In this document: piece after piece, positions 35,501-44,977 of the stretch
How positions within the stretch are numbered: the first letter of the stretch is position 1
Layout: every line of letters begins with the position of its first letter
Assembly (NCBI GenBank): GCA_027067965.1
Contig: JAMOUV010000004.1
Span: 1 to 64,000, forward strand
DNA: 64,000 nucleotides
Reading direction: 5' to 3'
Origin: Flavobacteriales bacterium
Lineage (GTDB): Bacteria > Bacteroidota > Bacteroidia > Flavobacteriales > Flavobacteriaceae
Made by a program: the position numbers and the translations under genes
Notes under the pieces: generated by a model
Databases searched by the model: none
What the model was told of the DNA's origin: nothing
What the model saw: the letters and a program-made list of their open reading frames with translations, nothing else

Positions 35501-36976
35501 TTACATTTCCGGGTTAGCATTAAAAATCATCATTCCACCGGGAAAGGAATGTCTATAAGTCGAAGGGAAAAGTTGCATTAATGTATCACGACTTATAAAT
35601 CTTTTTCGTTTGATGGCATCAAAATAAATAATCATTGCTCCCGAATCTTTTACTTGGTAAAGCAATTGTTCGGCCGGGATCAACCGGTCCGTAATCACCA
35701 TTTCTGTGCAATCCGTATATTCGGGTTTGTATCCGAATTTAAATGCCAGATATTCCGGCGCATTGGAGATGATCTTATGATGGCTATTTTGTATCACGGG
35801 AATAAGCGCGCTTACCGATTTTTCAAAATCTTTACCCGAAAATGCATATCCGTTTTGATAATGAAATACCGCGGACCTTAATCCACTCAAAATCATTAAT
35901 CCGGCTAACAGATATGCCAAATACGGACGTCGAATACATTTTATCGAAAACCAAAGTAAAGTCAAATAAATAAACGGAAATACGGGCAATAAAATGCGAC
36001 CGTTAAAATCCGTAAGCGGATCGAAAAAATGCACGGTTACCCAAATAAAAAGAAAATAAACCACGGAAATAATTATCCATTCACGCAATTGTTTGAATTG
36101 GTGTGCATGACAAGGAACAATTTTTTTTCTTTCCCTTATAAATAACCAAGCGAAAATAAAACCTGCCAATATTAAAATGATAATAAATACATATTTTTCT
36201 CTAAACGGCAAAAACCACATCAAAATAGACTTAATTCCCCAGATATATTGATCAATGTTTGCAGGATGCCATGAGAGATGTCTATCTACCGCATTGATAT
36301 GATAATTCAGGACAAAAAATATCCATGATAAGATGATCATAGACGAGGGTAATAAAACAATAACAAGTTGACGAATCTTCTCTTTAACGTTATTTTGTTG
36401 CAGGATGATTAATATAACATAAGCACCTATAATGCCTAATGCGGCATAACGAACCATGAACATCAAGCCGAGAAAAAATCCCAAGAGTATGATATAAAAA
36501 ATCCGGTTTGTACTTCGAAATTTCAACCAGAAAAAATAGGAACACAACAATAACCACAAAAATAAAATCTCACTCCAGACCATTAAGGAACTAAATATTA
36601 CGGCATGTGACAATACAAATGCAAATGAAAAAATATAAGATTCAACCGGCCCGAAAGAAAGTTTTATTAATATATGACGAAAAGAAAATGCTATGAGTAA
36701 AAGCAATAATAAATTCAAGATTCTTGCACAAATCAATAACGAATCCGTTTGAATCGATTTACATAGAGCCCCTAAAACGAACGGATAACCCGGCGGCCAA
36801 TGTGTTTGAAGGTGCCCGTCTATAAAAAACGAGGTATAACGGGAAAAGGATTCGGCTGTTAATAGATAACAAACCGAATCGGGCGAAACACCCATACCAT
36901 ATGAAGTTGTTGAAAACCAGTAAATTACAATTATTATTATAAAAATAACAATCTGTACCGGCCAAAATTTCTTCAT
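35501..36976 (-). CDS. GT-C fold membrane glycosyltransferase (family 39-like)
   Basis: 491 residues, about eleven membrane segments. The first loop has SPDSVCYLLTAESF and then THWPPGYPFVLGAL, the D-x-x-Y and PPGYP features of GT39/GT83-like enzymes. A soluble C-terminal end of about 90 residues follows. Start at the ATG at 36976, 9 nt after the sialidase-like gene, so both are probably on one message. Donor and acceptor unknown. This is a separate unit from the GT2-GT39 pair further on. Confidence 0.78.
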   Translation of the reverse strand: MKKFWPVQIVIFIIIIVIYWFSTTSYGMGVSPDSVCYLLTAESFSRYTSFFIDGHLQTHWPPGYPFVLGALCKSIQTDSLLICARILNLLLLLLIAFSFRHILIKLSFGPVESYIFSFAFVLSHAVIFSSLMVWSEILFLWLLLCSYFFWLKFRSTNRIFYIILLGFFLGLMFMVRYAALGIIGAYVILIILQQNNVKEKIRQLVIVLLPSSMIILSWIFFVLNYHINAVDRHLSWHPANIDQYIWGIKSILMWFLPFREKYVFIIILILAGFIFAWLFIRERKKIVPCHAHQFKQLREWIIISVVYFLFIWVTVHFFDPLTDFNGRILLPVFPFIYLTLLWFSIKCIRRPYLAYLLAGLMILSGLRSAVFHYQNGYAFSGKDFEKSVSALIPVIQNSHHKIISNAPEYLAFKFGYKPEYTDCTEMVITDRLIPAEQLLYQVKDSGAMIIYFDAIKRKRFISRDTLMQLFPSTYRHSFPGGMMIFNANPEM

Positions 36977-36985
36977 TCTTTTTTT

Positions 36986-38248
36986 TTATTTAATGATTTT
37001 TATTTTTAATGCCGTACTTTTCTTATCGCTGATTTCAGTCCAAACCGCTGCTATAATTCCTTTATAATAATCCAACCCTATATAGTCGCCAAAAAAAACA
37101 TCCTTCACCGGCACAAAAGGTTTTTCACTCATTTCAAGAATTTTACGGGTTTTCCGGGCCGGATTATAAAACAATAATTTTACTTCCGTAAGCGGACCTT
37201 TTGTTTGGCTCCTGTCATAATATAACATGATTATATTGCCGTGCTTATCCAATGAGAAGGCGGGGAAAAATTGGTCGCGGTTCACATCTCCTAATAATTG
37301 CGGCCCGTGCCATGTTTTTCCTTTGTTTTTACTGTAAATCATTTTGATATCGGCGCCGGTTTCCTCATTATAATCACCGAAAATCACGTAAAAATTTTCT
37401 TTATCGTCCATTTTAAAATTAGGAAGTCCGTTGGTCCTGTATATACCTTCCACATCGAAGGACCATCCCGCTTCCTGCTCGGCTATAGGTTGATCTTTAT
37501 GCCATGTTTTACCGCCGTCGGTGGAATAATCCAGCCAAATCTTGCCGTCATAAGCCCAGACCACATAGACATTTCCATCATTATCAAATAAGGGAACCGC
37601 CCCTTCGACCGTTTTGTCGTCATCCAAGCAATCCCCTTCTATATCGTTGATTCTTAACGGTTTGCTCCAATTTTCTCCTTGATCGTCCGAAAAGGAAATT
37701 AAAATTCGTGATTTGTCTTCCGGATTTTTACTGCCGTATTTGTCAAATTCCGTCCATGCAAGCGCCAAACGTTGGGTTTTGCTGTCAACGGCCGGCCACG
37801 GTTTATCTTGTTGTTTTTCTCCGTTTTTTCCGATTAATATTCCGTCGTTCCATGTTGTTCCGCCGTCATCGGAATATTGCATCACAATACCTTCCAACCA
37901 ATGACCTCCCTTGCGCAGGCCGCTCGCCAAATGGAAATAATAAACCCGACCCCTACTGTCCGAAATTAATACCGGATCGCCATATACGCCGTATCGGGAC
38001 TGCAATTTGTTTTTATGCCAAGTTTTCCCCGTATCCCGTGAATAGAATACATTGTCCAATACCGCCCCGCCTACAATATTTGCCGGCTCTTTCCTGTTTA
38101 TTACAATATGAGGTTCGGAAAACGGATAGTCGAATTTTCCGGAAAAAAAACTCCGTTCTGCAGCAGTTTCATAATCGGGCAAACGTATATCTACGGTCCT
38201 ACATCCGGAGAAAAAGAAGATAATTAATAAAGGAAAGAAATATTTCAT
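36986..38248 (-). CDS. BNR/Asp-box repeat (sialidase-like) lipoprotein
   Basis: 420 residues. Signal peptide with lipobox FFSGC, so it is lipid-anchored. At least five Asp-box motifs (SxDxGxTW): SRDTGKTW, SDDGGTTW, SDDQGENW, STDGGKTW and SKNKGKTW, the hallmark of six-bladed sialidase-like propellers. Asp boxes alone do not prove sialidase activity: the arginine triad and the Tyr/Glu pair would need alignment. It precedes the GT-C gene and follows three small lipoproteins. The ATG at 38248 gives the standard signal peptide. Confidence 0.82.
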   Translation of the reverse strand: MKYFFPLLIIFFFSGCRTVDIRLPDYETAAERSFFSGKFDYPFSEPHIVINRKEPANIVGGAVLDNVFYSRDTGKTWHKNKLQSRYGVYGDPVLISDSRGRVYYFHLASGLRKGGHWLEGIVMQYSDDGGTTWNDGILIGKNGEKQQDKPWPAVDSKTQRLALAWTEFDKYGSKNPEDKSRILISFSDDQGENWSKPLRINDIEGDCLDDDKTVEGAVPLFDNDGNVYVVWAYDGKIWLDYSTDGGKTWHKDQPIAEQEAGWSFDVEGIYRTNGLPNFKMDDKENFYVIFGDYNEETGADIKMIYSKNKGKTWHGPQLLGDVNRDQFFPAFSLDKHGNIIMLYYDRSQTKGPLTEVKLLFYNPARKTRKILEMSEKPFVPVKDVFFGDYIGLDYYKGIIAAVWTEISDKKSTALKIKIIK

Positions 38249-38278
38249 GGGAAAATTTTTCCCAAAATACAAAAAAGT

Positions 38279-38686
38279 TTATCGTCTGTGTTTTAATAAT
38301 AGATAACCCGTATTATTCACATATTTTAGAATCATTTCGGTTCTATTTATTTTAATGATTTCAAATTCGCTTCTATACCCTCCCCTATCGATTAATATTA
38401 ATTTTTCGGGTTCGGTATCTTCCTTCAATTCATAGTTAAAGTAAATAATTAAAATTCCCATACTGTTATAAAAATAGATATGATGATGGGGTGTGATTTC
38501 CACTTTGTTATCATAAGCCGTGGCGGAAATTAAATGACCGTTCGAGTCATATTCTTCCATTTCGTAATATTCCCATAATGGACCGGTCAATAATTCTTTG
38601 ACCGACGGTTCAGCTTCTTTTTTCTTGCAGGAATTACCTGCTATCATTAGAACAGGAAAGATTAAAAAAATGAATAGTTTACGCAT
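38279..38686 (-). CDS. Small lipoprotein, paralogue 1 of 3
   Basis: 135 residues with a lipobox NSCKKK and a short linker, then PSVKELLTGPLWEYYEMEEYD. The mature part is beta-rich and ends with a MILKYVNNTGYLLLKH strand. It shares the KELLTG(P/S)xW opening, a YEL(K)EDTEP segment and the (E)MxxK strand with the next two genes. The fold recalls the small lipocalin-like Bacteroidota lipoproteins (inference). No function known. 18 nt separate it from paralogue 2. Confidence 0.75.
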   Translation of the reverse strand: MRKLFIFLIFPVLMIAGNSCKKKEAEPSVKELLTGPLWEYYEMEEYDSNGHLISATAYDNKVEITPHHHIYFYNSMGILIIYFNYELKEDTEPEKLILIDRGGYRSEFEIIKINRTEMILKYVNNTGYLLLKHRR

Positions 38687-38704
38687 TTTATTTTTATTTA
38701 ATTA

Positions 38705-39112
38705 CTATTCTTTTTTATACTTATAAATAAAATATCCGTCACTAATGTCTTTTCTCAAAATCATTTCATTTTCATTAATCTCCAATATTTTATTTTCAAC
38801 CGGAGTTCCTTGATAGGGTGTGGCAATAATTTTTTTGTCAGATTCGATGACTTCGTATTTACCGTAAATTATCAAATTTCTCGAATTCGTAAATGCATAA
38901 AAATTCCCAGAAGGAGTAAATTCATAATATAATTTGACGGAAATATAAAATACCTCATTGCCTTGAGCGTCGAATTTTTTCGATTCGTAATTATACCATA
39001 CGCCGGAGGTGAGCAATTCTTTGATTGTTGGTTCTTTTGCTTTCTTCTTGCAAGAATAAAGTCCGGTCATTAATAAAACCGTAGAAAGTAGGAGGAATAA
39101 TTTAGTTTTCAT
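38705..39112 (-). CDS. Small lipoprotein, paralogue 2 of 3
   Basis: 135 residues with lipobox YSCKKK, then TIKELLTSGVWYNYESKKFD. Same plan as its neighbours: signal peptide, EP-containing linker, one small beta domain and the NEMILRKDISDGYFIYKYKK end. It is separated by short gaps (14-18 nt) from the flanking paralogues, so the three were formed by tandem duplication and are likely co-transcribed. Function unknown. Confidence 0.75.
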   Translation of the reverse strand: MKTKLFLLLSTVLLMTGLYSCKKKAKEPTIKELLTSGVWYNYESKKFDAQGNEVFYISVKLYYEFTPSGNFYAFTNSRNLIIYGKYEVIESDKKIIATPYQGTPVENKILEINENEMILRKDISDGYFIYKYKKE

Positions 39113-39126
39113 TACTAACGGATTAA

Positions 39127-39552
39127 TTAATTTATTTTATTGAATTTATAAATCACATAATAGGATCCGTGATCTTCTTTGAATTCCATTTCGGATTCAT
39201 CGAATTTAGCTACGCTATAAGTAACGGGATTCCCGTTTCGGGGTAGTAAACTAATGGTCATAGGGTCGATGTCTTCTTTCAACTCATAACTTCCATATTC
39301 CACAACTTGGCCGGTATTATCATAGATATAATAATAATCATTCATCGTAAATTCATAATCTTTATCCATAGCGAGCACGGCCGACACATTACCCGTACTT
39401 GTTTCATGTCTTTCCAATAAATAAAGATTCCACATGGACCCAGTCAATAACTCCTTCACCGTAGGTTCCGGCTCCGGCTGATTTTTCTTGCATGATACAA
39501 GACTTGACACAATAAAAATGCCTAGAATCAATAGAATGAATTTCTTTTTCAT
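39127..39552 (-). CDS. Small lipoprotein, paralogue 3 of 3
   Basis: 141 residues, with lipobox VSCKKN, then TVKELLTGSMWNLYLLER and a SYELKEDIDPMTISLLPR segment matching paralogue 1. It is the promoter-proximal copy in the minus-strand array. About 290 bp of very AT-rich, gene-free sequence lie upstream, between it and the XRE regulator. Function unknown. Confidence 0.75.
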   Translation of the reverse strand: MKKKFILLILGIFIVSSLVSCKKNQPEPEPTVKELLTGSMWNLYLLERHETSTGNVSAVLAMDKDYEFTMNDYYYIYDNTGQVVEYGSYELKEDIDPMTISLLPRNGNPVTYSVAKFDESEMEFKEDHGSYYVIYKFNKIN

Positions 39553-39839
39553 GGCTTGCGTTTATATGTTACTATTTAAATATAAATTATAAAATAAAAA
39601 TTTACAATGTTAAAAGTCATAAAATAGATATTTTTATTATTTCTTTATAAATTTTTATTCTTGAAATAATGAAATATGAATTCTAAATAAATGAAACTTA
39701 GTGTTTTTTTATGATAACATATTAAATGAAGTTACATAATATAATATAGATGCCTCAAAAAAAATAGGATTAAAACATACTTAAATCAAACAAAAACTAA
39801 AAGAGAAATACATAAAATATTTTTTAAAATGATAAAAAT

Positions 39840-40046
39840 TTATTTCCAATCCGATTCTTCCAATATAAATAGTTCCTTTACATCTTTATTAAAGATATGA
39901 GCTAATTTCAGCGCCAATAAAGTGGATGGTATATATTTCCCTTTTTCGATGGCATGAACGGTTTGTCGACTCACCCCGACCAATTGGGCCAACTCTTCTT
40001 GTGTCAGATTTTTTTTGGCTCGTTCGACTTTTAATAAGTTTTTCAT
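39840..40046 (-). CDS. XRE-family helix-turn-helix regulator
   Basis: 68 residues, a minimal Cro/CI-type DNA-binding domain: LTQEELAQLVGVSRQTVHAIE at about 14-34, GKYIPSTLLALKLAHIF for the closing helices. Its ATG overlaps the stop of the upstream membrane-protein gene (ATGA), so the two are co-translated. Regulators of this YozG-like size often control the membrane protein beside them. A palindromic operator overlaps the operon's -7 box (40552-40569). Confidence 0.88.
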   Translation of the reverse strand: MKNLLKVERAKKNLTQEELAQLVGVSRQTVHAIEKGKYIPSTLLALKLAHIFNKDVKELFILEESDWK

Positions 40047-40531
40047 ATGCGCATTTCTTTTTTCAATTTATACAACGACCAATGGAATTTAAAAATAAAG
40101 AAAAACAATACTGTAAACATATTGAATACCATCACCCAAAGAAAATCCAGTCCGTAAAACAATAAGAAGGCAAGTAAAAGAATAAAATAATTTACATATA
40201 CCGCCCAAACCAAGGAGTCCAGCCGGATTTTGGTAATAAATTCATCTTCATTCTCCACGCGGGAAAAAGCCACCAAAATTCCACCGATAATCAATAAGAG
40301 TCCGATAATTTCTTCGATAAGGTTGTCTTGTACAAATCCGAACGAAATCCATCCGCGCTTCGTGCTTTGACTCAAGAGGTCATTATCAATAATAATGGCC
40401 GGCATTTTGGCATTTAAAAAATCCGGCTCAAACGGATAGAAAATATACACCAACCCTAAAATTAAGCCGGGAATAAATAAAAACCATCCGATTTTTTTCC
40501 ATTTGGCAGGAAATAAATATTGTGTTTTCAT
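40043..40531 (-). CDS. Four-helix membrane protein partnered with an XRE regulator
   Basis: 162 residues with four hydrophobic segments (GWFLFIPGLILGLVYIF, IGLLLIIGGILVAF, YFILLLAFLLFYGL, VMVFNMFTVLFFFIF). A soluble loop lies between the first two. Such DUF2178/DUF2975-like proteins recur next to small XRE regulators in many bacteria, with roles unknown. First gene of a two-gene unit with its own promoter. No toxin motif is seen. Confidence 0.72.
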   Translation of the reverse strand: MKTQYLFPAKWKKIGWFLFIPGLILGLVYIFYPFEPDFLNAKMPAIIIDNDLLSQSTKRGWISFGFVQDNLIEEIIGLLLIIGGILVAFSRVENEDEFITKIRLDSLVWAVYVNYFILLLAFLLFYGLDFLWVMVFNMFTVLFFFIFKFHWSLYKLKKEMRI

Positions 40532-40547
40532 AAGATAAAATTTTCTA

Positions 40548-40579
40548 CAAATGTAAAACTTATTTTACAATATGTCAAG
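40548..40579 (-). promoter_or_regulatory. Promoter and palindromic operator of the membrane protein-XRE unit
   Basis: On the minus strand, CTTG (40579-40576), a 20-nt spacer and TACATTTG (40555-40548). The 18-bp palindrome TGTAAAA-CTTA-TTTTACA (40552-40569) overlaps the -7 box and the spacer, where a repressor would block polymerase. It is the natural candidate site for the XRE protein of the same operon. Confidence 0.55.
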
Positions 40580-40736
40580 TTTACTTTACTTTATTCGTAT
40601 ATTTTACTCAAAATTTTTCATTTTAATTCTATATATTTCTTTAAATAAGGGTATATGGCGTGCATGGAAACAATCCGTTCCGAAAAAAAATAAAAACATG
40701 GAAGCCAAAGGATTTTAACGGCGTTTTTTTTTAATT

Positions 40737-42542
40737 CTAATCCTTCAATTTCAGCACTGCCATAAATGCCGATTGCGGGATTTGGACTTTACCTATTTGA
40801 CGCATTCGTTTTTTACCTTTCTTTTGTTTCTCGAGGAGTTTGCGCTTACGGGAGATATCACCGCCATAACATTTGGCGGTTACATCTTTGCGAAGGGCTT
40901 TGACGGTTTCGCGAGCGATGATTTTAGATCCGATTGCAGCTTGAATCGGAACGTCGAATTGTTGACGAGGAATAAGTTCTTTGAGTTTACTTACCATTTT
41001 TCGTCCGATTTCATAAGCCCTGTCCTTATGGATAAGGGCCGACAGGGCATCTACGGGTTGACCGTTTAGTAAAATATCCACTTTTACCAATTTTGAAGGA
41101 CGAAACCCGATTTGGTGATAGTCAAATGAGGCATAACCCCGTGAAACCGTTTTAAGTTTATCATAAAAATCAAATACAATTTCCGCCAGCGGCATATCGA
41201 AAGTCAATTCCACGCGTTCGGGCGTCAAGTAGATTTGATTTTTAATTTCGCCACGTTTGTCCATAGCCAATTTCATAATGTTGCCCACATATTCGGCTTT
41301 GGTGATAATAGTGGCTTTGATATACGGTTCTTCCACCCGATCCAATTTGCCCGGGTCGGGCAGATCCGAAGGATTATGGATTTCTATGGCTTTATCGGGA
41401 TTTTTTTTAGTATAAGCGCGGTAAGGCACGTTGGGCACGGTAGTAATGACATTCATTCCAAACTCCCTTTCCAAACGTTCCTGGATAATTTCCATATGAA
41501 GCATTCCTAAAAAGCCGGCGCGAAAGCCGAATCCCAATGCAGCGGAAGATTCGGGTTCGAAGGTTAGACTGGCATCATTGAGGCGTAATTTTTCCAATGC
41601 CGAACGTAAATCTTCATAATCTTCGGTATCCACCGGATAAAGACCGGCAAAAACCATGGGTTTCACTTCTTCGAAACCTTCAATGGGTTTATCGGTGGGA
41701 TTTTGTGCATCGGTGATGGTATCGCCCACTTTGACTTCACGCGCATCTTTGATTCCGGAAATCAGATAACCCACATCTCCGGTTCCAACTTTAGGTTGCG
41801 GCATTTTTTTTAGTTTCAAAAAACCGACTTCTTCTGCTTCATATTCTCGTCCCGTGGCCATAAATTTTACTTTTTGGCCTTTTCGCAGGGTACCGTTAAA
41901 TACTCGAAAATATACTTCGATTCCGCGATACGGATTATAAACCGAATCGAAAATCAAGGCCTGTAAAGGCGCATCCGGGTCTCCTTGAGGCGGGGGAATA
42001 CGTTTGATAATGGCTTCCAGAATTTTGTCCACGCCTTGCCCTGTTTTTGCACTTGCCCATATAACATCATCGGGGTCGCAGCCGATCAGATCCACTATGT
42101 CTTCGGTTACCTTCTCGGGATCGGCACCGGGCAAATCCACTTTATTTACAATCGGAATAATTTCCAAATCGTGTTCCAAGGCGATATAAAGATTAGAGAT
42201 GGTTTGCGCTTGAATGCTCTGCGAAGCATCAACCACAAGCAGTGCACCTTCGCATGCGGCAATGGCGCGGGAAACTTCGTAGGAAAAATCCACATGACCG
42301 GGTGTATCGATCAGGTTGAGTTTATATTTTTTCCCTTCGAATTCATAATCCATTTGAATGGCATGGCTTTTAATGGTAATTCCCCGTTCGCGTTCCAAAT
42401 CCATATCATCCAAAACCTGGTTTTTCATCTCTCTTTCGGTCAGGGTGCCGGTGAGTTCCAATAACCTGTCGGCCAAGGTACTTTTACCATGATCAATATG
42501 AGCAATGATGGAAAAATTACGTATATTATCTATTACGGCCAT
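40737..42542 (-). CDS. lepA: Elongation factor 4 (LepA)
   Basis: 601 residues. A ribosomal GTPase acting on stalled or pre-translocation ribosomes. G1 [11 protein letters not shown] near the N-terminus, G2 [11 protein letters not shown]3 DTPGHVDF and G4 NKVD are all standard. The C-terminus has the LepA-specific ending with [20 protein letters not shown]. The ATG at 42542 gives the usual [21 protein letters not shown] opening. A frame start seven codons upstream would lie inside the -7 box and is rejected. Confidence 0.95.
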   Translation of the reverse strand: MAVIDNIRNFSIIAHIDHGKSTLADRLLELTGTLTEREMKNQVLDDMDLERERGITIKSHAIQMDYEFEGKKYKLNLIDTPGHVDFSYEVSRAIAACEGALLVVDASQSIQAQTISNLYIALEHDLEIIPIVNKVDLPGADPEKVTEDIVDLIGCDPDDVIWASAKTGQGVDKILEAIIKRIPPPQGDPDAPLQALIFDSVYNPYRGIEVYFRVFNGTLRKGQKVKFMATGREYEAEEVGFLKLKKMPQPKVGTGDVGYLISGIKDAREVKVGDTITDAQNPTDKPIEGFEEVKPMVFAGLYPVDTEDYEDLRSALEKLRLNDASLTFEPESSAALGFGFRAGFLGMLHMEIIQERLEREFGMNVITTVPNVPYRAYTKKNPDKAIEIHNPSDLPDPGKLDRVEEPYIKATIITKAEYVGNIMKLAMDKRGEIKNQIYLTPERVELTFDMPLAEIVFDFYDKLKTVSRGYASFDYHQIGFRPSKLVKVDILLNGQPVDALSALIHKDRAYEIGRKMVSKLKELIPRQQFDVPIQAAIGSKIIARETVKALRKDVTAKCYGGDISRKRKLLEKQKKGKKRMRQIGKVQIPQSAFMAVLKLKD

Positions 42543-42560
42543 CCCCTTGATGAATTTGCA

Positions 42561-42568
42561 CAAAAATA
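42561..42568 (-). promoter_or_regulatory. Candidate -7 box for lepA
   Basis: TATTTTTG on the minus strand fits TAnnTTTG and gives a leader of about 12 nt before the ATG at 42542. Confidence 0.45.
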
Positions 42569-42628
42569 CATTAAAATTATTTACCGGAATTTATTATTTC
42601 AATGTCATACAAAAAATCCAATTTTTGA

Positions 42629-42780
42629 GCAGAGACCGCTATGCAGGGCTCTGCGAAACAAAGGCAAGACCGAAGGGCTTGCCGGTAAGAGCGGAAACCG
42701 TAACGGGTTCCGCGGCAAGCGGAGGAGACGCGTTTTTGCGGCTCCGAAGCGCTAACAAAAACAAAAATAAGCGGTTTCCG
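42629..42780. other. GC-rich hairpin-dense island between lepA and the EF-G paralogue
   Basis: Three hairpins in a row: GCAGAG/CTCTGC (42629-42654), GGCAAG/CTTGCC (42663-42683) and GCGGAA-A-CCG-TAA-CGG-G-TTCCGC (42691-42713). They are followed by GCGGCTCCGAAGCGC and a closing GCGGTTTCCG (42771-42780). Its base composition is quite unlike the AT-rich flanks. No coding frame is credible. It may be a dispersed repeat or a structured RNA. Confidence 0.6.
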
Positions 42781-42842
42781 ATAAATCTCAATTTCAACTA
42801 TAATTTTTTTCATATCTTTATTTCAAATCAAAAATTTACGAT

Positions 42843-44972
42843 ATGAAGACATATGATGACAAACACATTAAGAACGTGGCTTTTGTCGGCAGCCACCATA
42901 GCGGCAAGACTACTCTTGCCGAAACTATGTTATATGAAGCGGGTTTACTGAACAGAAGAGGACGGGTGGAGGAGAAAAATACCGTGTCGGATTTTCATGA
43001 AATAGAAAAGGAACGTCGTAGTTCGGTATTTGCCACACCCTTGCATACCGAGTGGCGCAATTACAAGATAAATATTATCGACACGCCGGGTTTGGATGAT
43101 TTTGTAGGCGAAGTGATTTCGTCGATGCGCGTGGCCGATACGGCATTAATGGTGATTAACGGACAGCATGGCGCCGAAGTGGGCACGGAAATTATTTGGG
43201 ATTATATTCAACGTTTTCAAAGACCTACCGTGTTCGTTATCAACCAAATAGACCACGAAGATTTGGATTATGAAAAGGCGTTTCAAAGCATAAGGGAATT
43301 GGTTGGAAAAAATGCCATTAAAATCCAATATCCTTATAAAACACCGGACGGCCGTCAGGCAATTATCGATGTGTTGAAAATGAAGATGTATGTTTTCGGT
43401 CCGGAAGGCGGCAAGCCGGAAAAACATCCTATTCCGGACGATCAGAAAGAAATAGCCGAAGAATTACATAACGAATTGGTGGAAAAGGCCGCCGAAAATG
43501 ACGAGGAATTGATGGAATTGTTCTTTGACAAAGGCACTTTATCGGAAGATGAAATGAAAATAGGAATCAAAAAAGGTATGCTCAATTTGGAACTCTTCCC
43601 GGTATTTGCTGTTTCGGCCTTGAATAATATGGGTAGCGGACGTTTGATGGGCTTTATTGATAACGTGGCTCCGGCCGCAGCCGATTTGCCGCCGGAACAA
43701 ACTTTGGAAGACCAAATCGTGGAATCGAAACCCGATGCACCGGTTTCGTTGTTTGTATATAAAACCTTTTACGAGCCCAATGTAGGTAAGGTAACCTATT
43801 TTAAAGTCAAGTCCGGTAAGGTAAAAACCGGTGACAAACTACTGAATACGCGTACGGGCGAAATGGAAAATATGGGTCAACTTTATATTGTGAACGGCAA
43901 AAAACGGGAAGCGGTTGAAGAATTAACCGACGGCGATTTGGGCGCAGTTATCAAATTAAAAACCACCGAAACTTCCGACACATTGAGTGATCCGGAACAT
44001 CCCGTTCGTTTTCGTCCGATTCAGTATCCGCAACCGCGTTTGCGTAAGGCCGTAAAAGCGGAATCCAAAAATGATGAAGAAAAATTGCAAGATGCCTTGC
44101 GTCGTATTCACAGCCAGGATCCTACGGTTTTAATTCAATACGACCGGGAAATGAAGCAACAAATTGTAGCCACACAAGGGGAACTGCATTTGCAAATCGT
44201 GGACTGGATGCTCAAAAAAGAATTCGGTATTAAAGCCGAATTTACCAAGCCCAAAATCTCATACCGTGAGACCATTCAACGACCGGCTTCGGCCTCTTAC
44301 AGGCATAAAAAACAATCGGGAGGTGCCGGTCAATTCGGAGAAGTACATTTGAAAATCGAACCCTATACCGAAGGCATGCCCGATCCGGAAGGATTTCCCG
44401 TTCGGGGCAAGGAAGAAGAAGACTTGCCTTGGGGCGGCAAGATGGTATTTATCAATTCCATCGTCGGCGGGGTAATTGACTCACGATTTATGCCCTCGAT
44501 TAAAAAAGGTATTTTGGAAGTGATGGAAGCGGGACCGATGACTTCATCACCGGTTCGTGATGTGCGGGTCATCGTATATGACGGAAAAATGCACCCTGTA
44601 GATTCCAATGATATCTCCTTTAAAATTGCGGGTGCACAGGCGTTTAAAAAGGCCTTTATGGATGCCAATCCGAAATTATTGGAACCCATCATGCACGTGG
44701 AAGTGAAGGTTCCCGAAGATGCTTTGGGAAGCGTAATGACCGACTTGCAAGGACGGCGGGCCATTATATTGGGCATTGACAGTGCGGGTAAGTATCAAAA
44801 AATTACCGCTCGGGTGCCGCTTGCCGAAATGTACAGGTATTCCACCTCATTGCGGTCCCTTACACAAGGGCGAGGTACTTTTACAAGTGAATTTGCCTCT
44901 TACGAAACGGTACCTTCCAACATCCAAGAAGAATTGATTAAAAAACATCAGGAAGAAAAGGATAACAAATAA
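42843..44972 (+). CDS. EF-G paralogue (EF-G2-like) with altered GTPase motifs
   Basis: 709 residues with all EF-G domains. The P-loop is GSHHSGKTT (16-24), and G2 reads KERRSSV where EF-G has ERGITI. In G3 the catalytic histidine is replaced by L84 (DTPGLDDF instead of DTPGHVDF), and G4 is NQID instead of NKxD. These changes suggest absent or weak GTP hydrolysis. An EF-G2 of Bacteroides thetaiotaomicron is reported to work in translation without GTPase activity; this may be its orthologue (inference). It is not the housekeeping fusA, which would lie with rpsL/rpsG. Confidence 0.9.
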   Translation: MKTYDDKHIKNVAFVGSHHSGKTTLAETMLYEAGLLNRRGRVEEKNTVSDFHEIEKERRSSVFATPLHTEWRNYKINIIDTPGLDDFVGEVISSMRVADTALMVINGQHGAEVGTEIIWDYIQRFQRPTVFVINQIDHEDLDYEKAFQSIRELVGKNAIKIQYPYKTPDGRQAIIDVLKMKMYVFGPEGGKPEKHPIPDDQKEIAEELHNELVEKAAENDEELMELFFDKGTLSEDEMKIGIKKGMLNLELFPVFAVSALNNMGSGRLMGFIDNVAPAAADLPPEQTLEDQIVESKPDAPVSLFVYKTFYEPNVGKVTYFKVKSGKVKTGDKLLNTRTGEMENMGQLYIVNGKKREAVEELTDGDLGAVIKLKTTETSDTLSDPEHPVRFRPIQYPQPRLRKAVKAESKNDEEKLQDALRRIHSQDPTVLIQYDREMKQQIVATQGELHLQIVDWMLKKEFGIKAEFTKPKISYRETIQRPASASYRHKKQSGGAGQFGEVHLKIEPYTEGMPDPEGFPVRGKEEEDLPWGGKMVFINSIVGGVIDSRFMPSIKKGILEVMEAGPMTSSPVRDVRVIVYDGKMHPVDSNDISFKIAGAQAFKKAFMDANPKLLEPIMHVEVKVPEDALGSVMTDLQGRRAIILGIDSAGKYQKITARVPLAEMYRYSTSLRSLTQGRGTFTSEFASYETVPSNIQEELIKKHQEEKDNK

Positions 44973-44977
44973 ACTCA

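Noticed and set aside
36986-38248. A confirmed sialidase
   Set aside because: Five Asp boxes show a propeller, but the arginine triad and the catalytic Tyr/Glu pair were not located by eye.
39553-39839. A small gene or RNA in the AT-rich gap upstream of the lipoproteins
   Set aside because: Nothing beyond short AT-rich frames is seen; no terminator, promoter pair or structure stands out.
40043-40531. Toxin-antitoxin pair with the XRE gene
   Set aside because: The partner is a multi-span membrane protein with no toxin motif. It fits the XRE-membrane protein modules better.
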